From Bifidobacterium castoris (GTDB lineage: Bacteria; Actinomycetota; Actinomycetes; Actinomycetales; Bifidobacteriaceae): a DNA stretch of 64,000 nucleotides. The first letter of the stretch is position 1. Every line of letters begins with the position of its first letter. The stretch is from assembly GCF_003952025.1 (NCBI RefSeq), contig NZ_QXGI01000004.1, forward strand, positions 62,001 through 126,000, given 5' to 3'. The position numbers were made by a program, and so were the translations under genes. Positions 19,000 through 27,605 of this stretch are shown piece by piece. The notes beneath the pieces were generated by a model. It saw only the letters and a program-made list of their open reading frames with translations. It ran no database searches and was not told where the DNA came from.

Positions 19000-19929
19000 A
19001 TGGCGCATTCGCATACGCATACGGTGGGCGGCGGGATGGACCACGCCGGCAGGCTGACGACGACGCTCGTCCTGACCGGCACGATCTTCGTGGCCGAGGT
19101 CGTCGGCGCCGTCGTCACCGGCTCGCTCGCGCTGCTCGTCGACGCCGGCCATATGATGACGGACGTCTCGGTGCTCGCCGCGTCGACGCTCACCGCGTAT
19201 CTGATGCGGCGCCGGCCGAGCAACGCGCGCACGTGGGGATGGGCGCGCCTCGAGGTCATCACGGCCGCCGGCGGCGGCGCGCTGCTGCTGTTCGTCGGCC
19301 TGTACGCGCTCATCGAGGCCGGGATGCGCCTGTTCGGCGCCGAGCCGGATACGATCCACGACGTGCGGCTGCTGCTGTTCTTCGGCGTCCTCGGTCTGGC
19401 CGCGAACGTCGGCTCGATCCTTGTGCTGCGCGCGCAGGCGGGCGACAACATGAACATGCGCGCCGCGTTCCTCGAGGTATGCAACGATGCGCTCGGTTCG
19501 GTGGCCGTCATCGTCTCGGCCGTCGTCATGATGACGACGGGATGGGACGGGTTCGACGCGATCGCCGGCGCGTTCATCGCGCTGCTGATGATCCCGCGCG
19601 CCTTCATCCTCGTACGCGACGCGATGCGCGTGCTGCTCGAGGAGACGCCCGAGGGCCTCGATCTGGACAAGGTGCGTGAGCATCTGCAGCAGGTGCCGCA
19701 TGTGATCGCCGTGCACGACCTGCATGCGAGCGTCGTCGCGACCGGCATGCCGATCCTCACCGCGCATGTCGTCGTCGATCGCGGCATGACGATGGAACAG
19801 GCCGGAGAGGTGCTGCGCCGGATGCAGGACTGCCTGCGCGAGCATTTCCCGGTCTCGATCCCGCACACGACCTTCCAGCTCGAACCGGAGGGCTATACGA
19901 GCGAAAGCGCGTCGCGCATCCATTCGTGA
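19000..19929 (+). CDS. Cation diffusion facilitator (CzcD/ZitB-like heavy-metal exporter)
   Basis: A 309-residue CDF transporter that exports divalent metal ions, probably Zn2+, in exchange for protons. The N-terminus is His-rich (MAHSHTHTVGGGMDHAG). TM II holds the metal site LVDAGHMMTD (HxxxD) and TM V the second site EVCNDALGS, where the usual histidine of the HxxxD pair is replaced by Asn. Six transmembrane segments are visible, then a cytoplasmic domain with HVIAVHDLHA and LTAHVVV. GGAG at 18991-18994 sets the start. It is convergent with lexA, 10 nt apart. The metal is inferred from the family. Confidence 0.92.
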   Translation: MAHSHTHTVGGGMDHAGRLTTTLVLTGTIFVAEVVGAVVTGSLALLVDAGHMMTDVSVLAASTLTAYLMRRRPSNARTWGWARLEVITAAGGGALLLFVGLYALIEAGMRLFGAEPDTIHDVRLLLFFGVLGLAANVGSILVLRAQAGDNMNMRAAFLEVCNDALGSVAVIVSAVVMMTTGWDGFDAIAGAFIALLMIPRAFILVRDAMRVLLEETPEGLDLDKVREHLQQVPHVIAVHDLHASVVATGMPILTAHVVVDRGMTMEQAGEVLRRMQDCLREHFPVSIPHTTFQLEPEGYTSESASRIHS

Positions 19930-19939
19930 GTGGCGCGGC

Positions 19940-20632
19940 TCACAGCCTGCGCAGCACGGTGACGACCTTGCCCATGATCTGGGCGTGCGTGCCGTCGATC
20001 GGCGAATAGTTCGGATTGTGGGGGATGAGCCAGATGTGGCCATGCTCCTGACGGAAGGTCTTGACGGTCGCCTCGTCGCCGAGCAACGCGGCGACGATGT
20101 CGCCGTTCTCGGCGTTCTGCTGCTCGCGCACGACGACGAAGTCGCCGTCGCAGATCGCGGCGTCGATCATCGAATCGCCGTGCACCTCGAGCATGAACAG
20201 GTTGCCGGTGCCGGTGAGCCGCACCGGCAGTCGCATGACGTCCTCGACATGCTGCTCCGCCGTGATCGGCGCTCCGGCGGCGATCACGCCGACGAGCGGC
20301 ACGTCCTGCGAGGCAGTGTAGGCGTCGCCCGTCGCCTGCATGCCCTCGCCGAAGGCGACCGGCACGTTCTGCGGCCCGGTGATTTCGATCGCGCGCCCCT
20401 TGTTCGCGTCACGGCGGATGTATCCCTTGAGCTCGAGCGCCTGCAGCTGATGCTGGACCGACGACGTGCTCCTGAGACCGGCGGACTGGCCGATCTCGCG
20501 CAGCGACGGGGCGAATCCCTGGCGCGAGATCAGATCGCGGATCGCGTCGTACACGCGCCGTTGGCGCTCGGTGAGGGGCTCCTGCGGGCCGGCGTTGCCC
20601 GGCTGCTCGCGCTGTGGTTCGGTGCTGTGCAT
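19940..20632 (-). CDS. lexA: LexA SOS repressor
   Basis: A 230-residue repressor of the DNA-damage response. The N-terminal winged helix-turn-helix has [19 protein letters not shown] (residues 38-55). The self-cleavage site is Ala119-Gly120 in VIAAGAP. The catalytic dyad is Ser154 (EVHGDSMID) and Lys191 (EATVKTF). It is divergent from a LysM gene, and three SOS boxes lie in between, one of them overlapping the lexA -35. Autoregulation is therefore expected. AAAGGAC serves as ribosome site. Confidence 0.97.
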   Translation of the reverse strand: MHSTEPQREQPGNAGPQEPLTERQRRVYDAIRDLISRQGFAPSLREIGQSAGLRSTSSVQHQLQALELKGYIRRDANKGRAIEITGPQNVPVAFGEGMQATGDAYTASQDVPLVGVIAAGAPITAEQHVEDVMRLPVRLTGTGNLFMLEVHGDSMIDAAICDGDFVVVREQQNAENGDIVAALLGDEATVKTFRQEHGHIWLIPHNPNYSPIDGTHAQIMGKVVTVLRRL

Positions 20633-20655
20633 GGCATGTCCTTTCGTTGGTAGCC

Positions 20656-20684
20656 ACGATACCGCGAAACGCCGAGGAAATCAA
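20656..20684 (-). promoter_or_regulatory. lexA promoter
   Basis: On the minus strand TTGATT (plus 20679-20684) and TATCGT (plus 20656-20661) are 17 bp apart, 23 nt before the lexA ATG. The -35 overlaps SOS box 1. Confidence 0.65.
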
Positions 20685-20696
20685 ACAGATGTTCGA
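20681..20696. promoter_or_regulatory. SOS box 1 (LexA operator)
   Basis: The site TCAAACAGATGTTCGA reads TCGAACATCTGTTTGA on the other strand, close to the Gram-positive/actinobacterial LexA consensus CGAACATNNGTTYG. It covers the lexA -35. Confidence 0.8.
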
Positions 20697-20712
20697 ATCA
20701 GGCTTGACGGAA

Positions 20713-20728
20713 TCGAACATCTGTGTGA
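20713..20728. promoter_or_regulatory. SOS box 2 (LexA operator)
   Basis: TCGAACATCTGTGTGA, centred 32 bp from box 1. It lies just after a possible -35 (TTGACG, 20704-20709) for the rightward LysM gene. Confidence 0.75.
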
Positions 20729-20745
20729 ACATCGATGCCATCGAA

Positions 20746-20761
20746 GAGAACAGATGTTCGA
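20746..20761. promoter_or_regulatory. SOS box 3 (LexA operator)
   Basis: GAGAACAGATGTTCGA, 33 bp from box 2 and 12 nt before the LysM start at 20774. It overlaps the leader of that gene, so LexA would block it directly. Confidence 0.75.
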
Positions 20762-20773
20762 AAGGTGGCTCGT

Positions 20774-21229
20774 ATGGAGACTCGGGGAATGCGTCGGATG
20801 ACGGTCGGATCCGAGACGCATGGCGGTCGTGCGGTCATCGACGTGCCGATGGCCGCCGCGGCGCCGTGCACGCGGCTTCGCAGCGGGGAACGCGCCGTCG
20901 CGGCGCCGGTCCGCGGCTGGTGCGCGCGCCATATGCGCATGCTCGCCGTCGTGCTGTTGGCGTGCGCGACCTTCCTCGCCCTGTGGGGCAGCGGCGCATG
21001 GTCCGGCGGCCGCGCCCCCGCTGCGTCCGCCGGGCGGGCGGCGGCCGGTGTCGCCGCCGACGCGGTCGTCCACTACACGGTGCGCTCCGGCGACACGCTG
21101 TGGTCGATCGCGCGTTGGTGCGGCTATGCGAACGAGCAGCAGGGCGTGGCCGAACTGATGGCGATGAACGATCTGGGCACGGCCGAGCTCAGCCCCGGCC
21201 AGCACCTCGTCCTGCCGATGGGCGTGTGA
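20774..21229 (+). CDS. SOS-controlled LysM membrane protein (DivS/ChiZ/YneA-like division suppressor)
   Basis: A 151-residue protein with one transmembrane segment ([19 protein letters not shown]) and a C-terminal LysM domain ([21 protein letters not shown] ending [11 protein letters not shown]). The order lexA / divergent LysM protein / nrdR matches mycobacteria (Rv2720, Rv2719c, Rv2718c) and corynebacteria, where the LysM protein slows division during DNA damage. Three SOS boxes upstream support the same role. ATG 20774 is chosen because AAAGGTGG stands 5 nt upstream. An ATG at 20735 would place SOS box 3 inside the coding region. Confidence 0.85.
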   Translation: METRGMRRMTVGSETHGGRAVIDVPMAAAAPCTRLRSGERAVAAPVRGWCARHMRMLAVVLLACATFLALWGSGAWSGGRAPAASAGRAAAGVAADAVVHYTVRSGDTLWSIARWCGYANEQQGVAELMAMNDLGTAELSPGQHLVLPMGV

Positions 21230-21293
21230 CGATGGCGGCCATAGCGGCGGCCGCGCACGGCGCGCGGTCGGTTATAAAGGGCGCGCTTGCCGC

Positions 21294-21299
21294 TATTGT
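21294..21299 (+). promoter_or_regulatory. -10 hexamer of nrdR
   Basis: GC-TATTGT stands 7 nt before the nrdR ATG, again a leaderless arrangement. The -35 region is weak. Confidence 0.4.
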
Positions 21300-21306
21300 T
21301 GCAGAT

Positions 21307-21753
21307 ATGTATTGTCCTTTCTGCCAGAACCCCGATACCAAGGTGATCGACACGCGCATCAGCGACGACGGTCACTCGATCCGCCGCCGGCGCGAATGCC
21401 CCAAATGCGCTCGCCGCTTCAGCACCGTCGAGACGGCGACGCTGCTCGTGAGGAAACGCTCGGGCAACGTCGAGCAGTTCGACCGCAACAAGGTCGTCTC
21501 CGGCGTGCGCAAGGCGTGCCAGGGACGGCCGATCAACGAGGATGACCTCAAGCAGCTCGGCCAGAAGGTCGAGGAGAGCCTGCGCGCGCAGGGCATCGCC
21601 GAAGTGCCGTCCGAGCAGGTCGGCAAGGCGATCCTCAAGCCGCTGCGCGAACTCGACGAGGTGGCGTACCTGCGCTTCGCGAGCGTCTACCAGAACTTCG
21701 AGGACCTCAACGACTTCCAGCGCGCGATCGACGACCTGCGCGAAGCGGAGTGA
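21307..21753 (+). CDS. nrdR: Transcriptional repressor NrdR
   Basis: A 148-residue repressor of ribonucleotide reductase genes that senses ATP/dATP. The N-terminal zinc ribbon has two CxxC pairs ([10 protein letters not shown] and [10 protein letters not shown]). The ATP-cone follows with [18 protein letters not shown]. Length is typical (about 150). The start MYCPFC is the family's standard start and has a -10 hexamer 7 nt upstream. It lies 77 nt after the LysM gene, and a strong hairpin closes it. Confidence 0.97.
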   Translation: MYCPFCQNPDTKVIDTRISDDGHSIRRRRECPKCARRFSTVETATLLVRKRSGNVEQFDRNKVVSGVRKACQGRPINEDDLKQLGQKVEESLRAQGIAEVPSEQVGKAILKPLRELDEVAYLRFASVYQNFEDLNDFQRAIDDLREAE

Positions 21754-21770
21754 AGGTGCGCCGATGACGA

Positions 21771-21803
21771 GGGGGCCGCATCCCGTACCGGGATGCGGCC
21801 CCC
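21771..21803. terminator. Bidirectional terminator between nrdR and serA
   Basis: A perfect 14-bp stem (GGGGGCCGCATCCC, 21771-21784, with 21790-21803), 5-nt loop, followed by TTTCT. It separates two convergent genes. Confidence 0.85.
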
Positions 21804-21831
21804 TTTCTGTATGCCCCTGTGCGCGGCGCCG

Positions 21832-23034
21832 TCAGTGCTCGAGGACGCGCATGCGGATCGTGCCCGGGATCGCGGCGAGCGCGTCGAGCGTGCGCTCGTC
21901 GGGGACCGTCGCGACGTCGGTGACGACGTAGCCGATCTCGCCTTCGGTGCCGAGCGCCTGCGCCGAGATGTTGATGTCCTGCTCGCCGAGCACGCGGTTG
22001 ACGGCGGCGAGGATGCCCGGCAGGTTGTCATGCAGGTGCGCGATGCGCACCGCGCCCTTGCATGGGCCGGTCGTGATCTGCGGCAGGTTGACCGACAGCA
22101 TCGTCGACGCCTTCGTCCAGTAGTCTTCGAGACGCTGGGAGACGAACTGGCCGATCGATTCCTGCGCCTCGAGCGTCGAGCCGCCGATGTGCGGCGTGAG
22201 GATCATGTTGTCCTCGTCGGCGAGCACCGTATGGAACTCGTCGCCGCTCTTCTTCGGCTCGGTCCGGAACACGTCGATCGCCGCGCCGGACAGATGGCCG
22301 CAGTCGAGATGGCGCTTGAGCGCGTCGAGGTCGACGACGAAGCCGCGTGAGCAGTTGATGAAGATCGCGTCCTGCTTCATGTGCGCGAACTGGTCCTCGC
22401 CGAAGAAGCCGACGTTCGACTTCCTGCCGTCCACATGGATCGTGACGGCGTCCGAGCGTTCGAGCAGTTCGTCGAGCGTCTCGCAGCGTTCGGCGTTGCC
22501 GAGGGCGAGCTTCTCCTCGATGTCGTAGAACAGCACGTGCATGCCGAGCGCCTCGGCGAGCACCGACAGCTGCGATCCGATGTTGCCGTAGCCGATGATG
22601 CCGAGCGTCTTGCCGCGCACCTCGTGCGAGCCGGCGGCGGACTTGTCCCACAGGCCGTGCTTCATATGGTGCGTGTGCGCGGGGATGCGGCGCATCAGGC
22701 AGATGATGTCGCAGATGACGAGCTCGACGACGGAACGCGTGTTCGAATACGGCGCGTTGAACACGGCGACGCCGGCCTTCGCCGCGGCGGCCAGATCGAC
22801 CTGGTTCGTGCCGATGCAGAAGCATCCGATGGCCGTGAGCGTCGGCCGCGCGTCGAGCACGCGCCGCGTCACCGTCGTCTTGGACCGGATGCCGAGCAGG
22901 TCGACGCCGTCGAGCGCCTCGATGAGCTCGTCCTCGGCGAGGGCGCCCTTCATCGTCTCGACTTCGAAGCCATGGTCGCGCAGGGCCTGCGCGGCGAGCG
23001 GATGGATGTTTTCCAGTAACAGTGCTTTCGGCAT
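21832..23034 (-). CDS. serA: D-3-phosphoglycerate dehydrogenase
   Basis: The enzyme makes 3-phosphohydroxypyruvate from 3-phosphoglycerate, the first step of serine synthesis. The 400-residue product has NAD-binding LGIIGYGNIGSQLSVLAEA, substrate arginine region INCSRGFVVD, catalytic TPHIGGSTLEAQESIG and a C-terminal ACT domain (LHDNLPGILAAVNRVLGEQDINI) for serine feedback. It is the short form without the middle insert of mycobacterial SerA. Start 23034 (MPKALLLEN) has AAGGTGG upstream; the upstream ATGs would lie nearly on the helicase stop. Confidence 0.95.
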   Translation of the reverse strand: MPKALLLENIHPLAAQALRDHGFEVETMKGALAEDELIEALDGVDLLGIRSKTTVTRRVLDARPTLTAIGCFCIGTNQVDLAAAAKAGVAVFNAPYSNTRSVVELVICDIICLMRRIPAHTHHMKHGLWDKSAAGSHEVRGKTLGIIGYGNIGSQLSVLAEALGMHVLFYDIEEKLALGNAERCETLDELLERSDAVTIHVDGRKSNVGFFGEDQFAHMKQDAIFINCSRGFVVDLDALKRHLDCGHLSGAAIDVFRTEPKKSGDEFHTVLADEDNMILTPHIGGSTLEAQESIGQFVSQRLEDYWTKASTMLSVNLPQITTGPCKGAVRIAHLHDNLPGILAAVNRVLGEQDINISAQALGTEGEIGYVVTDVATVPDERTLDALAAIPGTIRMRVLEH

Positions 23035-23044
23035 GGAGTCCACC

Positions 23045-25291
23045 TTAGAGGTTGAGCAGCGTTTCATCATCGTTTGTCCGTAGTATAAGCAGACGCTGCG
23101 TCGGGCGCGTCAGCGCTACGTACAGATCGGCGGCCGCGCTGACGTGATCGGGCGCCTCCTGCCCGATGGCGCCGGGTTCGACGACGACGACCGCGTCGTA
23201 TTCGAGTCCCTTGACCGCCTGCGCGCCGCATACGACGACCTCGTCATCGACGAGGCCGGGCCGCCCGGCCAGGGCGTCGGCGACGGCGGCATGCACGGCG
23301 TCGGCGATCTCGTCGGGGACGATGACGGCGACGCGGCCGTTGCCGCCGTCGTCGACGAACTCGTCGGCGAGCGCGCGCGCCCGTTCGCCGACGGCGCGGT
23401 AGAGCGCCGGTCGGTCGTCCAGCCGGACATGTTCGACGGCGTCGGGCACCGAGCGGATCGCCTTGACCGTCGAGATGTACAGGCCTTCGCCTTGCGCGAA
23501 GGCGGCGGCGAGGTCGGAGACCTCGCGCGGGTTGCGGTAGTTGATCGTCAGTTCCTTGAGGTCCCAGTTGCCCGGGCCGAAGAGCGCGTTCATCGACTTC
23601 GCCCAGTCGCGCGTGCCGCCGAGCGCCGAGGTCTGGGCGACGTCGCCGACGATCGTGAACGAGCGCGACGGGCACCGGCGCATCAGCATGCGCCAGTCCA
23701 TCGGCGTGAGCTCCTGCGCCTCGTCGACGACGATGTGCCCGTAGGTCCATTCGCGGTCGGCGGCCGCGCGCGTCGCGACGAGTTCGACGTCGTCGGCGCT
23801 CATCTCGTCGGCGAGCATCCTCGAGGTGACGATGCCCGATCCGATCCCGGCCTGCGCGAGCGTGTCGCGCGCGTACTGCTCCTCCTCGGCGCGCCGGGCG
23901 TCGCGGGCGGCGCGCCGGGCCGCCTCGTGCGGATCCGGGCCGAGCAGCTCGAGCGCCTCGTCGAGCAGCGGGATGTCCGAGCGCGTCAGCGGCGCTCCGG
24001 GCTCGCGCGTGAGCATCCGCACCTGCTCGTCGGTGAGCCACGGCGCGAAGCGGCGGAGCTGCGCCGGCTTCGAGAACATCTGGTCGAGCATCCACGCGCC
24101 GTCCATCGGCAGCCATGCGAGGTTGAGCGTGACGCGCAGGCGGTCGTTCATGCGCAGCTGCGCGAGGATGTCGGCGAGCTCGGAGGCGTCGGGCGTGTAG
24201 TCGAGCTGCTCGACGACGCGCGTGCGCATCATCCCGAGCATCGACGCGACGAAGGTCTCGCGCGCCTTGTTATGCGGCTGGCGCGTGCGGCGGGCGTCGG
24301 CGATCGCCTGTTCGATGTCGGCGGCGCGCATCGGCACGCTGACGCCGTTGACGTTGATCGTCGGCAGCTTCGAGGGCACGCGCTCGCGCGCGGCGACGGC
24401 GTTCGCGACCATCTGCGCCATGCGGCGCTCGCCCTTGAGCTTCGCGACATGGGGCTCGTCCTCGCGCGCGGCGACGACGCCGGGGACGAGGACGCCGATC
24501 GTGCGGCTGACGACACCGGTCTCGCCAAGCGACGGCAGCACCTGGTCGATGTAGTGCAGGAAGTCCTCGCTCGGGCCGACGACGAGCACGCCCGACCGTT
24601 CGAGGCGACGGCGGTGCGTGTACAGCAGATAGGCGGCGCGGTGCAGCGCGACCGCCGTCTTGCCGGTGCCCGGACCGCCCTGCACGACGAGCGCGCCGCG
24701 CATGTCGGCGCGGATGATGCGGTCCTGTTCGGCCTGAATCGTTGCGACGATGTCGGTCATCTTGCCGGTGCGCCGCGAGCCGAGCGAGGCCAGCAGCGCA
24801 CCCTCGCCGGTGAGCGTGCCGCGTTCGGAGGCGGCGTTGACGTGCTCGGAGCGCACGTCGAGCACCTCGTCCTCGATGCCGGCGACGTCGCGGAAGTGCA
24901 GCGTGATGTGGCGGCGCATGACGATGTCACCGTGATGCGACGGCGTCGCCTCGTAGAACGGCCGGGCCGCCTCGGCGCGCCAGTCGGTGAGGATCGGCTC
25001 GTGCTCGGCGTCGGACAGGCCGATGCGCCCGATGTAGCGGCGTCGTCCGGCCGTGTCGTCGAGCCGTCCGAAGACGAGGCGGTCCTCGACGGCGCGCAGC
25101 TGCGCGAGGCGGTCCTCGTACATCGTCGCGAAGGAGTCGCGTTCGGTGCGCTGCGTCGGCGAGCCATGCGATCCGGCCGCGCGCACGTCGCTCAGGCGTT
25201 TGCGCACCTGCGCGCGCAGATCGTCGAGACGCCCGTAGGCGCGGTCGACGGCTCCCTGTTCCTCTTGCAGCTGCGATGAATACTGTGACAT
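23045..25291 (-). CDS. HelD-like superfamily 1 helicase / RNA polymerase recycling factor
   Basis: A 748-residue UvrD-related ATPase. A coiled N-terminal arm (about residues 1-75) precedes the 1A domain with Walker A VVQGGPGTGKTAVALHRAAYL. Motif II is HIVVDEAQELTPMDW, motif III VGDVAQTS, and motif VI DLYVALTRPTQRL. This architecture is that of actinobacterial HelD, which removes RNA polymerase from DNA; a general DNA helicase role is the alternative. Start 25291 (MSQYSSQ) is preferred because a TACACT -10 (plus 25330-25335) would exclude the upstream ATG at 25339. The gene sits 10 nt upstream of serA on the same strand, so the two probably share a transcript. Confidence 0.9.
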   Translation of the reverse strand: MSQYSSQLQEEQGAVDRAYGRLDDLRAQVRKRLSDVRAAGSHGSPTQRTERDSFATMYEDRLAQLRAVEDRLVFGRLDDTAGRRRYIGRIGLSDAEHEPILTDWRAEAARPFYEATPSHHGDIVMRRHITLHFRDVAGIEDEVLDVRSEHVNAASERGTLTGEGALLASLGSRRTGKMTDIVATIQAEQDRIIRADMRGALVVQGGPGTGKTAVALHRAAYLLYTHRRRLERSGVLVVGPSEDFLHYIDQVLPSLGETGVVSRTIGVLVPGVVAAREDEPHVAKLKGERRMAQMVANAVAARERVPSKLPTINVNGVSVPMRAADIEQAIADARRTRQPHNKARETFVASMLGMMRTRVVEQLDYTPDASELADILAQLRMNDRLRVTLNLAWLPMDGAWMLDQMFSKPAQLRRFAPWLTDEQVRMLTREPGAPLTRSDIPLLDEALELLGPDPHEAARRAARDARRAEEEQYARDTLAQAGIGSGIVTSRMLADEMSADDVELVATRAAADREWTYGHIVVDEAQELTPMDWRMLMRRCPSRSFTIVGDVAQTSALGGTRDWAKSMNALFGPGNWDLKELTINYRNPREVSDLAAAFAQGEGLYISTVKAIRSVPDAVEHVRLDDRPALYRAVGERARALADEFVDDGGNGRVAVIVPDEIADAVHAAVADALAGRPGLVDDEVVVCGAQAVKGLEYDAVVVVEPGAIGQEAPDHVSAAADLYVALTRPTQRLLILRTNDDETLLNL

Positions 25292-25329
25292 GCTCTTGTG
25301 CGTCCCCTCGGTGAAAGTTAAGCCGTACA

Positions 25330-25335
25330 AGTGTA
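25330..25335 (-). promoter_or_regulatory. -10 hexamer of the HelD-like gene
   Basis: On the minus strand GC-TACACT lies 38 nt before ATG 25291. No -35 is convincing. Confidence 0.4.
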
Positions 25336-25434
25336 GCAAACGCGTTCAACAGCGTCGCGCCGACGGACGCGATGTGCGGATTTCGTACATGAAACGGGCC
25401 GACGGGTCACGCTCACGGCGTGTTTAGCCGCGCG

Positions 25435-25470
25435 GTGGGGATTTTAGGTGAACAGTGGGGTAGAGTGGTG
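25435..25470 (+). promoter_or_regulatory. MraZ boxes upstream of the dcw cluster
   Basis: TGGGG (25436), AGGTG (25446), TGGGG (25456) and TGGTG (25466) recur with an exact 10-bp period. MraZ autorepresses by binding TGGGN direct repeats spaced by 5 nt, so these are probably its operators. A TAGAGT (25461-25466) could be the -10 overlapped by them. Confidence 0.7.
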
Positions 25471-25522
25471 GTCTGAGCAAGCAAGTGGTCGGAGTCAGGT
25501 CGAGAGCGTGCGGAGGTGGGCG

Positions 25523-26044
25523 ATGACGGATCACACCGACGCGCACCCCACGCATGCGACGGCCGACACACCGGACGACGCGGCCTGCGGGCCGCTCGAC
25601 GACGCGCCGCTGCTGCTTGGAACCTACACGCCGAAGATCGATGCCAAAGGAAGGGTCGCGTTGCCAGCGAAAATGCGTACGCAGCTGGGGGAGGGCATGG
25701 TGCTCGCGCGAGGCCAGGAACGCTGCGTCACCGTCCTGCCACGCCGGGAGTTCCGCCGCATCGCCGCCCGCATCCAGCGCACGTCGATGGGCGACCGCGC
25801 CGCGCGCCAGTACCTGCGCATCTTCCTGTCCGGCGCCGTCGACACGCTGATCGACCGCCAGGGCCGCATCAGCGTGCCGACGATGCTGCGCGACTACGCC
25901 GGCCTGGGCGAGCGCATCGTCGTCATCGGCGTCGGCACACGCGCCGAGATCTGGAACGCCGACGCGTGGGAAGACTATCTCGCGCGGAACGAACAGGGAT
26001 ACGCCGACATCAGCGACGACGTGCTCCCGGACATGGAGTTCTGA
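25523..26044 (+). CDS. mraZ: Transcriptional regulator MraZ
   Basis: A 173-residue regulator of the dcw cluster. Two AbrB-like repeats are visible: TYTPKIDAKGRVALPAKMR and VDTLIDRQGRISVPTMLR. A roughly 33-residue acidic, Asp/Thr/His-rich extension precedes the usual start of the family. GGAGGTGG stands 6 nt before ATG 25523, which supports the extended form over the shorter one. The stop overlaps the rsmH start by one base. It is the first gene of a 15-kb cluster on one strand and probably represses it. Confidence 0.93.
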   Translation: MTDHTDAHPTHATADTPDDAACGPLDDAPLLLGTYTPKIDAKGRVALPAKMRTQLGEGMVLARGQERCVTVLPRREFRRIAARIQRTSMGDRAARQYLRIFLSGAVDTLIDRQGRISVPTMLRDYAGLGERIVVIGVGTRAEIWNADAWEDYLARNEQGYADISDDVLPDMEF

Positions 26045-27135
26045 TGACCGATTTGACCGATTACGCACACATCCACCAGCCGGTGCTGCTGCGCGACTGC
26101 GTCGAGCTCGTCTCGCCGGCGCTCGCCGCCCCCGGCTCGGTCGTCGTCGACTGCACGCTCGGACTGGCCGGGCATGCGGTCGCGTTCCTCAAGGCGAACC
26201 CCGAGGCCCGGCTCATCGGCATCGACCGTGACGCCGAGGCGCTCGAGATGGCGACCGCGCGCATCGCCTCCGAGGGGATGGCCGGCCGGTTCACGCCGGT
26301 GCACGCCGCCTTCGACGCCTTCGACGAGGTGATCGCGGGCAACGGGCTCGAACATGTGGACGCCGTGTTCATGGACCTCGGGCTGTCGAGCCTGCAGATC
26401 GACGAGTGTGAGCGCGGCTTCTCCTATTCCCATGACGCGCCGCTCGACATGCGCATGGACGTCGCGCAGCCGCTGACGGCGCGCGACGTGCTCGCGACCT
26501 ACGACGAGCGCGCATTGGCCCATATCTTCAAGGAATACGGCGAGGAGCGCTTCGCCCGACAGATCGCGCGCCGCGTCGTCGCCGAACGCGCCCGCGGGCC
26601 GCTCGAGACCTCGGCGCAGCTCAACGCGCTCGTCGACGAGGTGATCCCGCAGGCGCACCGCGCGAGCGGCAACCCGGCCAAACGCGTCTTCCAGGCGCTG
26701 CGCATCGAGGTCAACGGCGAGCTCGACAAGCTCGCGCGCACGCTGCCGCAGATCGCGAACCGCCTCGCCGTGGGCGGACGCCTCGTCGTCGAGTCGTACC
26801 ATTCACTCGAAGACCGTTCCGTCAAGACCTTCATGAACCAGGGACTGCACGCCGACGTCCCCGCCGGCATGCCGGTCATCCCCGACGACATGCAGCCGTT
26901 CTTCGCGCCCGTCACGAAGGGCGCCGTCATGGCCGACGCCGAGGAGCGCGCGCGCAATCCTCGCGCGGCCTCGGTGCGCCTGCGCGGCGTCGAGCTGATC
27001 CGGCCGCTGCCCGAACGCTGGCGCCGCCGCTTCGCCGAACAGGCGCGCGGCGACGCCGGCGGACGCGCGGACCGTGTCGGCCGCGGCGCGCGCGGACGCC
27101 ACGGCCAGGGCCGGCGCGCGAAGGCGAGGAGCTGA
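26044..27135 (+). CDS. rsmH: 16S rRNA (cytosine1402-N4)-methyltransferase
   Basis: RsmH (MraW) methylates C1402 of 16S rRNA with SAM. The 363-residue protein shows HQPVLLRDCVELV, VVDCTLGLAGHA (SAM loop), FMDLGLSSLQIDECERGFSY, NPAKRVFQALRIEVNGEL and SYHSLEDRSVK. The last 40 residues form an Arg/Gly-rich tail. The ATG uses the last base of the mraZ stop. The glycine normally seen as GxGGH in the first SAM motif is GLAGH here. Confidence 0.95.
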   Translation: MTDLTDYAHIHQPVLLRDCVELVSPALAAPGSVVVDCTLGLAGHAVAFLKANPEARLIGIDRDAEALEMATARIASEGMAGRFTPVHAAFDAFDEVIAGNGLEHVDAVFMDLGLSSLQIDECERGFSYSHDAPLDMRMDVAQPLTARDVLATYDERALAHIFKEYGEERFARQIARRVVAERARGPLETSAQLNALVDEVIPQAHRASGNPAKRVFQALRIEVNGELDKLARTLPQIANRLAVGGRLVVESYHSLEDRSVKTFMNQGLHADVPAGMPVIPDDMQPFFAPVTKGAVMADAEERARNPRAASVRLRGVELIRPLPERWRRRFAEQARGDAGGRADRVGRGARGRHGQGRRAKARS

Positions 27136-27137
27136 TC

Positions 27138-27602
27138 ATGGGATCGTCAATGCGTTCATCACGTTCGTCGGCGGCGCCGGCCGGACGCCAGGGCCAGGAG
27201 CCGGCCGTCGGCCATGTCCAGAAGCGCCCGCAGCTGCACGTCATCGAGAACCGCCGCGCCTCGTCGTCGAAGGTCGGCCGCGGCATGGAGCGGCTGCTCG
27301 ACTGGACGCGCACGCGGCGTTCGCCGGCCGTGCACATCGTCGTCGCCGTGCTGTTCCTCGGCGTGTGCCTGCTCGGCGCGCTGCTGCTGCGCACGCAGAT
27401 GAGCTCGAACTCTTTCGAGGCCGCCACGATCGAGCAGCACATCACGATGCTCCAGCAGGACGTCGAGGAGGACCAGACGAAGCTTTCGCAGCTCGAGGCC
27501 ACGCTGCCCGAGCGCGCGCAGAAGATGAAGATGGTCCCCGCCGAAGGTTCGCTGTCGATCGACCTCAACGGATACACCCCGTCACAGGAAGGCACCCACT
27601 AA
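27138..27602 (+). CDS. ftsL: FtsL-like cell-division membrane protein
   Basis: A 154-residue bitopic protein in the usual ftsL position between rsmH and the division transpeptidase. A cytoplasmic tail of about 63 residues is followed by one transmembrane segment (VHIVVAVLFLGVCLLGALLL). A coiled-coil-like extracellular stretch comes next (EQHITMLQQDVEEDQTKLSQLE). Sequence conservation in FtsL is low, so the name rests on topology, size and position. GAGGAG lies 6 nt before the ATG. Confidence 0.85.
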   Translation: MGSSMRSSRSSAAPAGRQGQEPAVGHVQKRPQLHVIENRRASSSKVGRGMERLLDWTRTRRSPAVHIVVAVLFLGVCLLGALLLRTQMSSNSFEAATIEQHITMLQQDVEEDQTKLSQLEATLPERAQKMKMVPAEGSLSIDLNGYTPSQEGTH

Positions 27603-27605
27603 GCC

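Noticed and set aside
19993-20653. Plus-strand open frames opposite lexA
   Set aside because: Antisense shadow of lexA, which carries all catalytic residues.
23144-25279. Plus-strand 711-codon open frame
   Set aside because: Antisense to the HelD-like gene, whose helicase motifs are complete; long antisense frames are expected at this GC content.
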